From assembly GCA_045635885.1 (NCBI GenBank), contig JAZTWO010000076.1, positions 62,001 through 126,000 of the forward strand: DNA of 64,000 bases, written 5' to 3'. Origin of the DNA: RGIG4608 sp045635885 (lineage in GTDB: Bacteria > Bacillota > Clostridia > Oscillospirales > CAG-272). The stretch's first letter is position 1; each line of letters starts with the position of its first letter. The notes below the pieces were generated by a model that ran no database searches, was not told the origin of the DNA, and saw nothing but the letters and a program-made list of their open reading frames with translations. This document shows, one piece after another, positions 8,393 to 17,074 of this stretch. The position numbers and the translations under genes are program-made.

Positions 8393-9142
8393 CTATTCTA
8401 CGGCATGAGTTCTTATATAATAAAGAATTGCCTTATATGCATCTTCATTAAGGTGAACTCCGTCACCGTTTCCGTATTCTTCAATTTGAGCGCCATGCTC
8501 ATTTTTTAATATAGATTGGGTATCAAGATATCTAAGACCATATTCTTTAGCAATTTCCTTTGCCCATTCGTTGTTTCGGTCGATAGCTTCGTTGGTAATT
8601 ACAGTTCCGTTGTTGCTGAACGATTCAGTAACGGGGAATGTTGACTGAATTATTATTGTGGTAGAAGGTGATGCTTTTTTAATAGCATCAATCAACTTTC
8701 CGTAATATGTTTTATACTGTTTTTCTGTAAAACGAGATGCATTGTTAACACCGAGGGTTATAATAAGAATTTCTGCATTAGCATCCTTTACTGCCTGAGG
8801 AATAGTTAATTCCTTATCACCAACAAGTATTTGCAAGATGTCAGAGCCCAACGTTAATGTTGCAGAGGACGGAACTAAGATATGAGAACGGTCAATTCCA
8901 CCCTTAAAGAAGTGTGATGTTGTGGATTCACCCACAAAATAAAGCTTGTCAAGATATTCTTGACCTGCATCAGCTGTTAAAGGTAATACAACGTCAACTT
9001 CAACGGGGACGTCAACAGGCACCTCGGGTACAGGAGCTTTTTCGTCTTTATCTTTAGGCGAAAATACTGCAATTGTTAATATAATTAAGCACACAAGCAA
9101 TATAGCAAGTATGATTATTCCAATTAAATTTTGTTTGTTCAT
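8393..9142 (-). CDS. Membrane-anchored SGNH/GDSL-family hydrolase
   Basis: A 249-residue protein with an N-terminal membrane anchor (about 5-27), an acidic/Pro-rich linker (about 30-55) and an SGNH hydrolase domain. Block I reads FVGESTTSHF (nucleophile Ser in GES instead of GDS), block III LGVNNAS and block V DGVHLNEDAY, supplying the Asp-His pair. Such proteins remove or transfer O-acyl groups on envelope glycans. I prefer the ATG at 9142 because AAAGGA lies in front of it; an in-frame ATG at 9160 adds MPKGFF without a site. First gene of a two-gene operon with DUF4358. Confidence 0.78.
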   Translation of the reverse strand: MNKQNLIGIIILAILLVCLIILTIAVFSPKDKDEKAPVPEVPVDVPVEVDVVLPLTADAGQEYLDKLYFVGESTTSHFFKGGIDRSHILVPSSATLTLGSDILQILVGDKELTIPQAVKDANAEILIITLGVNNASRFTEKQYKTYYGKLIDAIKKASPSTTIIIQSTFPVTESFSNNGTVITNEAIDRNNEWAKEIAKEYGLRYLDTQSILKNEHGAQIEEYGNGDGVHLNEDAYKAILYYIRTHAVE

Positions 9143-9175
9143 AAAAAATCCTTTGGGCATTTATTCAGTCATATT

Positions 9176-9204
9176 ATTTTATCACAAAATGCTTGATTTT
9201 TCAA
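9176..9204 (-). promoter_or_regulatory. Promoter for SGNH hydrolase operon
   Basis: On the minus strand TTGAAA (9204-9199) and TAAAAT (9181-9176), 17 bp apart, with TG upstream of the -10 box (extended -10). Confidence 0.7.
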
Positions 9205-9234
9205 TACTAAAATATAATTTTTTTAAATATATTT

Positions 9235-9263
9235 TTCACAAAAAAACATAAAATTATTATACT
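9235..9263 (+). promoter_or_regulatory. Weak promoter for cysK
   Basis: TTCACA (9235-9240) and TATACT (9258-9263) with a 17-bp spacer, 20 bp before the cysK start codon. The match is moderate. Confidence 0.45.
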
Positions 9264-9283
9264 TTTATCTATTGAGGTGCAAT

Positions 9284-10159
9284 ATGAAAAATAATATTTT
9301 AGAAACTATTGGAAACACTCCCACCGTGCAATTAAAATCAGCTGAATACAATTGCAATTTGTATGCAAAGCTTGAATTTTTCAATCCGTTTGGCTCGGTT
9401 AAGGACCGTGCGGCTTTGCAAATAATCGATGATGCAGAAAAATCTCAAAAACTAAAAAAGGGAATGAGAATAATTGAGGCGACCTCTGGCAATATGGGAA
9501 TATCCCTTTGCGGAATCGGGGCAATAAAGGGATATAAAACAACAATTATTATGCCTGAAAATATGTCACCAATGCGAAGGAAATTAATAAAATCCTATGG
9601 TGGCGAATTGATACTAACTGATGCTAATGAAGGGATGAGGGGAGCTGTTGAAATGGTTAAGAAGTTTGATGAAAACGCATTCAAAACACATCAGTTTGAA
9701 AATATGTCAAGCGTTAGGGCTCATATTTTAACTACCGCACCTGAAATTGACAAACAAATGAAGGGAAAGGTTGATGCGATAATTTGCGCAATAGGAACTG
9801 GAGGTACAATAACAGGAATCGCCAATTATTTTTACCAAAGGAATGTAAAAATAATTGGCGTTGAACCTAAAGAATCTCCATTTTTAAGCAAGGGTTATTC
9901 ATCTGCACACGGTATTCAAGGAATAGGCGCAGGTTTTTGCCCCAAGATTCTCAATATTAATTTAATAGATGAAATTATTTGCGTTTCTTATGACGAAGCA
10001 ATATCGTCATCAAAGCAAATTCTTAACACTGACGGTCTTTTTGTTGGAATATCGTCGGGGGCAGTTTATGCAGCTGCGAATAAAATAGCCAATAGAGAAG
10101 AATTTGCCGACAAAAATATTGTTTTGATTTTTGCAGATGGTGGCGATCGATACTTATAA
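9284..10159 (+). CDS. cysK: Cysteine synthase (O-acetylserine sulfhydrylase)
   Basis: A 291-residue fold-type II PLP enzyme that replaces the acetate of O-acetylserine with sulfide. It shows TIGNTPTVQLK at the start, the PLP-lysine motif GSVKDRAA, the substrate loop ATSGNMGI, the phosphate-binding GTGGTITG and VEPKESP. The ATG at 9284 has GAGGTG in front; a TTG at 9272 would add four residues. It is slightly shorter than the usual 305 residues. Its last 6 bp overlap the end of the convergent metH gene, and pairing with methionine genes fits a sulfur amino-acid region. A cystathionine-forming relative cannot be excluded. Confidence 0.88.
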   Translation: MKNNILETIGNTPTVQLKSAEYNCNLYAKLEFFNPFGSVKDRAALQIIDDAEKSQKLKKGMRIIEATSGNMGISLCGIGAIKGYKTTIIMPENMSPMRRKLIKSYGGELILTDANEGMRGAVEMVKKFDENAFKTHQFENMSSVRAHILTTAPEIDKQMKGKVDAIICAIGTGGTITGIANYFYQRNVKIIGVEPKESPFLSKGYSSAHGIQGIGAGFCPKILNINLIDEIICVSYDEAISSSKQILNTDGLFVGISSGAVYAAANKIANREEFADKNIVLIFADGGDRYL

Positions 10160-12508
10160 ATTATAGAATTGTTCAACAATTCTAACTGCACTCATAGCAT
10201 CCTTGCCATAGGCATCTGCGCCAATCATTTTAGCATATTCTTCTGTCAAAACCGCACCGCCTACCATTACTTTTATCTCTTTGTCATAAGAGTGCAAAAG
10301 TGAAACGGTTTCTTCCATTGCGGGTAGTGTGGTTGTCATTAAAGCAGATAAAGCCACAACCTTGCAATTATATTTTTTAGCGGCATCAAGCACGATTTCG
10401 GGGTGAACATCTTTCCCAAGATCGTAAACGGCAAAACCGTAACTTTCAAGCAAAAGCTTAACTATATTCTTTCCAATATCGTGTATATCGCCCTTAACGG
10501 TTGCAAGAATTACCGTTTTACCGTTTGACTCACCTGCAGGCATTTTTTCTTTTAAAATTGCAAATGATTTGCTTGAGCATTCGGCACTCATTAATAGTTG
10601 GGGAAGGAAGAGTCGCTTTTCTTCAAATGCCTTGCCAACATTGTTAAGCGCGGGAATTATTTCAGAATTAACTATATCAATTGGAGTTGAATTTTCAATT
10701 AATTCACGAGTTTTTTCTAGCGAAGTATCAACAAGCCCCTTGATTATAGCTTCTTTTAATGTATAATTGTGCTTGGTTTCATTTGATGAGTTAGCCACAT
10801 TGTTAAGTGAAAAGTTAATAAAATCCTGACACAAATCATCCTTTGCGTTTAATGCGCGGAAAGAGTGATAAGCATTCATTATTTCTTTTGAAGCAGGATT
10901 GATTATTGCACAGTTCAATCCGTTTGCAAGAGCCAAGGTATAAAAAGTTGCATTAATATTGGCTCTGTTGGGCAATCCGAATGACACGTTTGAAATGCCA
11001 AGACTTGTTTTATATCCCTTATAATTAAGTGCTTTAATTGTTTCAAGTGTAATTTGCGCATTTTGTGGGTTAGAAGATATAGTCATTGCCAAGGGGTCGA
11101 AAATAATGTCTTTTTGAGAAATTCCATATTCATTTGCTTTTTCTATTATGCGCTCGGCAATAGCGATTCTGCCTTCAACAGTATGGGGTATACCGTTTTT
11201 ATCAAGTGTAAGTGCAATTACTGTGCCACCGTATTTGTTTACAAGTGGGAATATTGCATCCATACTATCACTATCACCGTTGACGGAATTAACAAGGGGT
11301 TTTCCGTTATAGATTCGCATAGCATTTTGCAAAACTAATGGATTATTTGAATCAAGTTGTAGTGGGAGATTACAAATGCCTTGCAAGGATTTTATCACGT
11401 CAACCATCATTTTTGATTCGTCTATTTCAGGAAGACCAACATTAACGTCAAGAATGTGTGCACCTTGCTCGGCTTGTGTAATTCCTTGTTGAAGAATGTA
11501 ATTCAAATCACCGTTGCGAAGTGCGTTTTTGAACTTTTCTTTTCCTGTTGGATTGATGCGCTCACCAATTAAAATTGGCTCATTTTCAATAGTAACAGTG
11601 TGAGTATATGAAGAAACAACGGTTTCTTGTTTGTTTTCAATTTTGGGAAGTGGAATATTACGAGTTTTTTCAATAATTGCCTTAATATAATCGGGTTCTG
11701 TGCCACAACATCCACCAAGAATACTTGCGCCACTTTTTGCGATCATAAGAACATAATCTGCAAATTGCTCTGAATTAAGAGAATACACGGCTTTTCCATC
11801 AACTACACTTGGCAACCCTGCATTGGGGTTTGCAATTATGGGAAGGGAGGAATGCTCATAAAATCTCTTGATTAATGGGAGCATTTTGTCAGGCCCTAAA
11901 GAGCAGTTAATGCCCAAAGCATCAACCTTAAGTCCTTCAAGCATAGCAACCATTGCTTCGGGATTAGCACCTGTAAGCATTTTTCCATTTTCATCATAAG
12001 CATTAGTAACGAAGACGGGCAAATCAGAATTTTCCTTTGCCGCAAGCACTGCGGCTTTGGTTTCATAAGAATCGGTCATAGTTTCAATAATGACAAGATC
12101 TACCCCGATTTCATTAGCTATACGAATGTTTTTTGCAAAAATTTCAATGGCATCTTCAAATTTAAGGTCGCCAATCGGTTCAAGAAATCTTCCAAGAGGA
12201 CCAATGTCAAAGGCGATAAATGCCTCATCAAATTCTGATGTAGCATTTTGCGCATTTATAATTGCCGCTTTGATAAGCTCTGCAAAATTATCGTGCTTTA
12301 AGCAGTTTACACCAAACGTGTTGGTTGTGATAATGTTAGCGCCTGCCATGAGATATTGGCGATGAATATCGGTGATAATTTCGGGATGCTCCAAATTCCA
12401 ATTTTCAGGAAGTTCACCGGCTTTAAGTCCACGTTTTTGAAGCATTGTACCAAGACCACCGTCAAAATATATTCTTTTTTGTTTAATAAGATCTCTAATA
12501 TTTTTCAT
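10154..12508 (-). CDS. metH: Cobalamin-dependent methionine synthase, lacking the reactivation domain
   Basis: Transfers a methyl group from 5-methyltetrahydrofolate through methylcobalamin to homocysteine. The 784 residues cover the homocysteine domain (about 1-290, zinc Cys in GINCSLGP and GGCCGTEP), the pterin domain (about 310-560, GERINPTGKEKFK near its start), the cobalamin cap and the B12 domain (KGDIHDIGKNIV with the cobalt-ligand His). E. coli MetH is about 1,230 residues; the missing part is the AdoMet reactivation domain, encoded by the gene 11 bp upstream. Operon order is metF, reactivation gene, metH. The reverse-strand gene ends inside cysK. Confidence 0.95.
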   Translation of the reverse strand: MKNIRDLIKQKRIYFDGGLGTMLQKRGLKAGELPENWNLEHPEIITDIHRQYLMAGANIITTNTFGVNCLKHDNFAELIKAAIINAQNATSEFDEAFIAFDIGPLGRFLEPIGDLKFEDAIEIFAKNIRIANEIGVDLVIIETMTDSYETKAAVLAAKENSDLPVFVTNAYDENGKMLTGANPEAMVAMLEGLKVDALGINCSLGPDKMLPLIKRFYEHSSLPIIANPNAGLPSVVDGKAVYSLNSEQFADYVLMIAKSGASILGGCCGTEPDYIKAIIEKTRNIPLPKIENKQETVVSSYTHTVTIENEPILIGERINPTGKEKFKNALRNGDLNYILQQGITQAEQGAHILDVNVGLPEIDESKMMVDVIKSLQGICNLPLQLDSNNPLVLQNAMRIYNGKPLVNSVNGDSDSMDAIFPLVNKYGGTVIALTLDKNGIPHTVEGRIAIAERIIEKANEYGISQKDIIFDPLAMTISSNPQNAQITLETIKALNYKGYKTSLGISNVSFGLPNRANINATFYTLALANGLNCAIINPASKEIMNAYHSFRALNAKDDLCQDFINFSLNNVANSSNETKHNYTLKEAIIKGLVDTSLEKTRELIENSTPIDIVNSEIIPALNNVGKAFEEKRLFLPQLLMSAECSSKSFAILKEKMPAGESNGKTVILATVKGDIHDIGKNIVKLLLESYGFAVYDLGKDVHPEIVLDAAKKYNCKVVALSALMTTTLPAMEETVSLLHSYDKEIKVMVGGAVLTEEYAKMIGADAYGKDAMSAVRIVEQFYNL

Positions 12509-12519
12509 TGTGATCTCCT

Positions 12520-13107
12520 TTACTTTATTCCAATCACCGCAGTAATTGACTTCATAGGCATCATCATAAGATTTTCATTAAGAGTTATGCCAACAGTTTG
12601 AAGGGCATTGATGCGTGAAAGCAAATCCCTTTGAAAATCAAGGGGAAAGTCTGCATAGCCGGGGCTAAATCGATTGGTAGTATTAAGGTTTTGACAGATT
12701 TTTTCATTTATATAATCCGCAAGACTTTCAACCGCGGCAGATCCGATTGAATCTATAAAAAATGCGCTTGGGTCATTTTTTAGATATAATTTGGTAATAA
12801 GTCTGTCTATTTCAACACCCGTGCTAACTGCCATTATAAATGCTTCTTTAGAATCACAAAGCACTTTTGATAGGGAGCTGCTTTTTACCTTGGCAAATCC
12901 AAAATCACAAATATTACCGCTAACGATAACGGGGATTCTTATGTAAGCATATTTGTAATTCACCACACCATTAAATTCGTCAAAGCATTTGTTTAACAGT
13001 TCATTTTCATAGTTGATGCCTGCACCAATGCGTGCCGCAAGTTCAATTTTATTTATTTCAAAATCTGATGGAGATACACTTCCATAGATAACGTCATTAT
13101 AAATCAT
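12520..13107 (-). CDS. MetH reactivation-domain protein (stand-alone)
   Basis: A 195-residue protein homologous in layout to the C-terminal AdoMet-binding activation domain of MetH, which remethylates cob(II)alamin that arises by oxidation. The characteristic R-x-x-P-G-Y motif is present (NRFSPGYADFPLDFQ near residue 144), as is SIGSAAVESLADYI before it. It overlaps metF by 4 bp and lies 11 bp before metH, so all three are coupled. Stand-alone reactivation proteins beside a short MetH are known in Thermotoga and Clostridia. Confidence 0.88.
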   Translation of the reverse strand: MIYNDVIYGSVSPSDFEINKIELAARIGAGINYENELLNKCFDEFNGVVNYKYAYIRIPVIVSGNICDFGFAKVKSSSLSKVLCDSKEAFIMAVSTGVEIDRLITKLYLKNDPSAFFIDSIGSAAVESLADYINEKICQNLNTTNRFSPGYADFPLDFQRDLLSRINALQTVGITLNENLMMMPMKSITAVIGIK

Positions 13108-13964
13108 TTTATCACGTCCAAAAGATTATTTTGAATTGTTTTTGCCACGTCGGGCTTGTTCATTGAATAGATATGTACTGCATTAAAACCGTGACTGTAT
13201 ATGTTTCTTGCTTGGTTTGTGGCAAATTCCAATCCCGCATTTTTAAATGAAACCGGGTCGTTTTCATATTTCATAACACAATCTAAAAATGATTTTGGAA
13301 GAGAATTTCCCGATAAAGCAACAATTCGTTCCAACTGAGAGGGGGCAGTAATCGGCATAATTCCTGCCACTATAGGAGCATTAATTCCTGCTTTTTCAAG
13401 CTTTTCTGCAAAACGATAAAATATCTCATTATCAAAAAACATTTGAGTTGTTAAAAATTCGCAACCGTGTTCAACTTTGATTTTAAGATATTCAATATCC
13501 TTTTCAGTACTTTCACTTTCGGGGTGACATTCGGGATAGCACGCACCTCCAATGCAAAAATCACCATATTTTTTAATTTCGTCAATCAATTCATATGAGT
13601 AACGAAAATCGCAAGAATTCATATCAAAATTTGCGGGAATATCACCTCTTAATGCAAGAATGTTTTCAATTCCAAGCAAGTCAAGTTTGGTAATTTGCTC
13701 ACGCACAAGCTCTTTGCTTGATGAAATGCAGGACAAATGCGCAAGGGAAGTTACACCCAAAGAGGATACCTCACTTGCAATTTTGGCGGTGTATTCACTT
13801 GTGCCGCCGCCTGCACCGTATGTGACACTCATATATGAGGGATTAAGCAGTGCAATTTCTTTTATAGCAGACGAAACGCTATCATATTTGTCGCTTGTTT
13901 TGGGTGGAAAAACCTCAAATGAAAGCGATGGTTTATTGCCTTTAATTATATCAATAATTTTCAT
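13104..13964 (-). CDS. metF: Methylenetetrahydrofolate reductase
   Basis: MetF reduces 5,10-methylene- to 5-methyl-tetrahydrofolate, the methyl donor of MetH. The 286-residue TIM-barrel protein shows SFEVFPPKT (catalytic Glu), the SVTYGAGG block, LALRGDIP, GGACYPECHPES and the TTQMFFDN block. It is first in the operon that supplies and uses methyl groups for methionine. The CGGAG site and a near-consensus promoter lie directly upstream. I looked for a SAM or cobalamin riboswitch in the roughly 190-bp divergent gap and saw none. Confidence 0.95.
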   Translation of the reverse strand: MKIIDIIKGNKPSLSFEVFPPKTSDKYDSVSSAIKEIALLNPSYMSVTYGAGGGTSEYTAKIASEVSSLGVTSLAHLSCISSSKELVREQITKLDLLGIENILALRGDIPANFDMNSCDFRYSYELIDEIKKYGDFCIGGACYPECHPESESTEKDIEYLKIKVEHGCEFLTTQMFFDNEIFYRFAEKLEKAGINAPIVAGIMPITAPSQLERIVALSGNSLPKSFLDCVMKYENDPVSFKNAGLEFATNQARNIYSHGFNAVHIYSMNKPDVAKTIQNNLLDVIK

Positions 13965-13993
13965 TTTAAACTCCGATTATGTATTATCAAATC

Positions 13994-14022
13994 ATTATAT
14001 CATAAAGTAAGAAAATTTTCAA
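13994..14022 (-). promoter_or_regulatory. Promoter for metF operon
   Basis: On the minus strand TTGAAA (14022-14017) and TATAAT (13999-13994), spacer 17 bp; the leader to metF is only about 25 nt, leaving little room for a riboswitch. Confidence 0.75.
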
Positions 14023-14106
14023 CACAGGTTAGAAATAAATATAATTTTAGTAAAAATATACAAAAAGCAAAGACATTTTTCGTCACTTCATTTTTATGGG
14101 CATTAA

Positions 14107-14135
14107 TTGACAATTAATGTAAAAAAAGCTATAAT
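14107..14135 (+). promoter_or_regulatory. Consensus promoter for the TPR/tandem-domain gene
   Basis: TTGACA (14107-14112) and TATAAT (14130-14135) with exactly 17 bp, 31 bp before the start codon. Confidence 0.85.
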
Positions 14136-14166
14136 TAAACCATAAAAATATAAAATGGAGATTTTT

Positions 14167-15831
14167 ATGAATAAAAAAGGGATTAAACAATTTAACAAAT
14201 GCAATTTGGCTTTAGTTCTTCTCTTGATTATTGAAATGTTAATTCTTTTATTAACGGTTAATAAATTAGTTGGATTAATTATTTTTGCTCTTTCATATTT
14301 TCTTTACCAAAAGATTAAAATAAAATTACAATATAAGTATGTTTATAGCATTCTTTATGATGATTTGGATGCCAAAAGATATTATGATGAAACAATGAAA
14401 AAGTCCAAATTTGCTTTAAACACCAGTCCTTCAATTACAGCCAATTGGTTTGTTGGAAATTACAAATATCTTGAAGAATTTCTTACAAATGAGATGAGTA
14501 TGGCAAAGGGAAATCAGGCGGAATTATTTGCTTTTTGTTTAAAATACGTTTATTTTGAAACTAACAATTTAGAAAAAATGAGAGAAATCCACGATTTTGC
14601 CAAAGAAATGGATTTGGGCATTGTTAATGATTTCTTCATCCATTATGTTAACGAGGAGTTCGAATTGTGTCTTAAAGAGTGCGACAAAATTGAAGATTGG
14701 GTAAGAAATCAAAAAAACAAGCACGTGACTTTTGAAATGGTAAGAATCAACTTTATGAGAGCGGTGGTTTATTACAGATTGGGTGAATTTGATAAGGCAC
14801 GTGAACTTTTTGAAAATATTACCCAAACCGCTCCCAATATGCAATATGCCGATATTTCTCAAAACTACTTAAAAGCAATCGAAACAGGCGATAATCATTA
14901 TATTTCAAGCGAAGTTTTATTCGTCGACAAATGTGCAGTAACCAAATCAATAAAAAGGGAAAAACGTCGTCCTCTATTGGTTGCAACCGCTTGGATAGCC
15001 GTTATTATGGCATTGATTTTGATTCTTTGGGGATTTGGGTTAAATGATACAGAAAAAGACCCTGATTTTACAATAGATAAAATTAACACAATGTTTAATG
15101 TGGAGTTAAGAAATTATCTTGATGACACTTTTGAAAATTGGTCGATTTTGGGAGATTATTATTTTGAGCAAGAAAGCATATTTGTAGTTGAGTCGACTAA
15201 TTCTTTGAATATCGTTGGATATGTTTTTGAATTTGAAGGAGATGAAGTAACACATATAGATTTTAAAGTGTATGCAACCGATATAGAATTTAATAAGTTA
15301 TATGAAAGCACCTTCTGCTATGACAATTCAAAGGTAAAATTTATTATAAGCGATTCATATTATAATTTGTCATCAGAAACATTATATGTTGAACAAATAG
15401 AGATTGATGGGTTGACTTATTACTTTGCTATTGTGAATGTAAGAAGTTATGAAGAGAGATATGCAGAAGCATTTAATGATACAATGACTTATGCATTCGG
15501 CAAATACACGGTTTGCGGAAAATATTATTCTAAAGATGATAATATCCAAAGTGATGTGTATGTTATTCAAACAAATGACGGTATTCATATAGTTGGTTTT
15601 TACTTTAAAATTGATGAATTGGATAAGACGGAGAACGGTTGTTCTGTATATACCGAAAACGCTGAGTTTGATCAAAAATATTCAAGCAAAGTGTTCGGGT
15701 ATGAAGGAAAATTGAGCTTTTTAATAACCGAATCAAGAGATAATATCTCAGAAGATGTTTTCTCGGTCAATGAAATTGTAATTGATGGAAATGTTTATTA
15801 TTTTGCCATCGGTGACGGAGAAATTGAATAG
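14167..15831 (+). CDS. Unrecognised membrane protein with TPR-like region and duplicated C-terminal domain
   Basis: A 554-residue protein I cannot assign to a named family. Two hydrophobic helices (about 13-32 and 35-50) lead to a helical region (about 60-255) containing one clear tetratricopeptide-type unit (AVVYYRLGEFDKARELFENI). A third membrane helix (about 270-290) is followed by two copies of a roughly 120-residue domain (about 305-425 and 431-554). The copies align through IVGYVFEFE / IVGFYFKID, a central VYATDIEF / VYTENAEF, and IEIDGLTYYFAI / IVIDGNVYYFAI. The start at 14167 follows ATGGAG; an ATG at 14155 lies inside that site. It has its own consensus promoter and no operon partner. 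Sensor or scaffold roles are possible but unsupported. Confidence 0.75.
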   Translation: MNKKGIKQFNKCNLALVLLLIIEMLILLLTVNKLVGLIIFALSYFLYQKIKIKLQYKYVYSILYDDLDAKRYYDETMKKSKFALNTSPSITANWFVGNYKYLEEFLTNEMSMAKGNQAELFAFCLKYVYFETNNLEKMREIHDFAKEMDLGIVNDFFIHYVNEEFELCLKECDKIEDWVRNQKNKHVTFEMVRINFMRAVVYYRLGEFDKARELFENITQTAPNMQYADISQNYLKAIETGDNHYISSEVLFVDKCAVTKSIKREKRRPLLVATAWIAVIMALILILWGFGLNDTEKDPDFTIDKINTMFNVELRNYLDDTFENWSILGDYYFEQESIFVVESTNSLNIVGYVFEFEGDEVTHIDFKVYATDIEFNKLYESTFCYDNSKVKFIISDSYYNLSSETLYVEQIEIDGLTYYFAIVNVRSYEERYAEAFNDTMTYAFGKYTVCGKYYSKDDNIQSDVYVIQTNDGIHIVGFYFKIDELDKTENGCSVYTENAEFDQKYSSKVFGYEGKLSFLITESRDNISEDVFSVNEIVIDGNVYYFAIGDGEIE

Positions 15832-15838
15832 TGAAAAA

Positions 15839-15867
15839 GCCCTCTGCAATTTAAAATTGCAGAGGGC
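15839..15867. terminator. Bidirectional hairpin between convergent genes
   Basis: GCCCTCTGCAATTT (15839-15852) pairs with 15854-15867. On the minus strand it is followed by five T, so it best terminates the FliB-like gene; the plus-strand T tract is weak. Confidence 0.75.
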
Positions 15868-15874
15868 ATATTGT

Positions 15875-16792
15875 TTAGTTAAATAATTCGTTAAAAGCTT
15901 TTTCATCAAGGTAGAATGAGTTTTTTATCATTTCTATATTTTGCTCGGAATATTCAATTTCTTCTGAAACTATTCTTGCAATATCGTAGATGTTTTCTTC
16001 AGTTGAAAGGGAAGCAATAAGACGTACACAGACTGTGGCAAAGCTTAACGAAACAAAGAATTCTTCGTGTGACTCGGCTTCTGAGCAATGACGGAATATA
16101 AAATAAGCAAATGCACGCAAAAGCTTAGCATCAAGTGACTTGTCGTGTGTGTTATCGGTAGTGAATTTATTGAAAAGTTCCTTGTGTTCGGAATTAAGAT
16201 ATTCAAGCTGTGACAGAGTTTTTATAACGTCATCGGCATCAAGATAAATATCATAAATTTCATATAAAAATGACATTTTTTCTTCAAACAATTCACAAAA
16301 ATCAGAGTGTTTAAGAATATCAAATATTCTTTTTCTTTCTCCAATTGCATCGAATTCTACTACTTCTGCGGGTGCTTCGTCTTCGGAAATAATGACGAAT
16401 TCATCAAAGTTATTAGAGTCTAATATAAGCTTGCAAGCCGCCTCACAGGACATACCGATGCCGACCTCTTTGCCTGTATTTGTATAGTTATAAAAACGGG
16501 GATGCTCACGGCAGATGTCACAAAGACAATTTTCGCCGCAATTCAAAATGATGTTGCAAAGTCCTTTTTCATTAAGGTGAGGGCAATGTTCGTTTTCTGA
16601 GAGCTTGAAGTGAGGTGTATCGGTTACTTCGATACTGTTGCGGATATTTTCGCTATATTTACCATCAAGTAAAGAGTATTTTTTTAGTGCGCTTTCGTCG
16701 ACGTCAATCTCCCAACCAATGCAGCAGGAATGTCTGCACTTGTCGGCAATGCAGACGAAGTCGTTATAATATTTTGGTGCGAGGAGCTTCAT
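15875..16792 (-). CDS. FliB-like Cys-rich protein (lysine-N-methylase family)
   Basis: A 305-residue protein that begins MKLLAPKYYNDFVCIADKC and carries the Cys pattern of the FliB family: CxxxCxxxCC at the N-terminus, then HCPHLNEKGLCNI and CGENCLCDICREHPRFY. FliB in Salmonella methylates flagellin lysines, but many members occur in organisms or loci without flagella and their targets are unknown. No flagellar gene is in this window, so I do not assign the substrate. The clustered Cys residues suggest a metal or Fe-S site (inference). Its own promoter and terminator flank it. Confidence 0.82.
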   Translation of the reverse strand: MKLLAPKYYNDFVCIADKCRHSCCIGWEIDVDESALKKYSLLDGKYSENIRNSIEVTDTPHFKLSENEHCPHLNEKGLCNIILNCGENCLCDICREHPRFYNYTNTGKEVGIGMSCEAACKLILDSNNFDEFVIISEDEAPAEVVEFDAIGERKRIFDILKHSDFCELFEEKMSFLYEIYDIYLDADDVIKTLSQLEYLNSEHKELFNKFTTDNTHDKSLDAKLLRAFAYFIFRHCSEAESHEEFFVSLSFATVCVRLIASLSTEENIYDIARIVSEEIEYSEQNIEMIKNSFYLDEKAFNELFN

Positions 16793-16832
16793 ATATGATT
16801 TTCCTTTTGTAATGCTAAAATGTAGTTTTTAT

Positions 16833-16861
16833 ATTATAGCACAAAATTAAGAGATTTTCAA
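16833..16861 (-). promoter_or_regulatory. Promoter for the FliB-like gene
   Basis: On the minus strand TTGAAA (16861-16856) and TATAAT (16838-16833), spacer 17 bp. Confidence 0.75.
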
Positions 16862-16889
16862 GTTAAATATTTTTTGTATTTCCACATGC

Positions 16890-16929
16890 AAACAAAAAAA
16901 TAAAGGTCGCATTATGCGACCTTTATTTT
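16890..16929 (-). terminator. Terminator of tRNA-Trp
   Basis: A 16-bp stem (16897-16912 with 16914-16929) around AAGGTCGCAT, followed on the minus strand by a run of seven T. It begins at the encoded CCA end of the tRNA. Confidence 0.85.
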
Positions 16930-17004
16930 GGCAGGGGCAGGAGGATTCGAACCCGCGACCCACGGTTTTGGAGACCGGTACTCTACCAGCTGAGCTATAC
17001 CCCT
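16929..17004 (-). tRNA. tRNA-Trp (CCA anticodon)
   Basis: The minus strand folds as a cloverleaf: acceptor stem AGGGGTA/TGCCCCT, D arm with AGCTCAGCTGGTAGAGTA, anticodon loop CTCCAAA (anticodon CCA at 16971-16969), T arm CGGGTTCGAATCC, discriminator G and a genomically encoded CCA. Total 76 nt. It stands alone with its own promoter and terminator. Confidence 0.96.
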
Positions 17005-17033
17005 ATATTGTGCCGTCCTTTGACGACTGTGAT

Positions 17034-17062
17034 ATTATATCACATAAAAACAAAAAAATCAA
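17034..17062 (-). promoter_or_regulatory. Promoter for tRNA-Trp
   Basis: On the minus strand TTGATT (17062-17057) and TATAAT (17039-17034), spacer 17 bp, extended -10 TG, about 30 nt before the mature 5' end. Confidence 0.75.
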
Positions 17063-17074
17063 GGGGTTTTTGAA

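Noticed and set aside
13965..14166. SAM or cobalamin riboswitch upstream of metF
   Set aside because: The predicted metF leader is only about 25 nt and I found no conserved S-box or B12-box elements in the gap.
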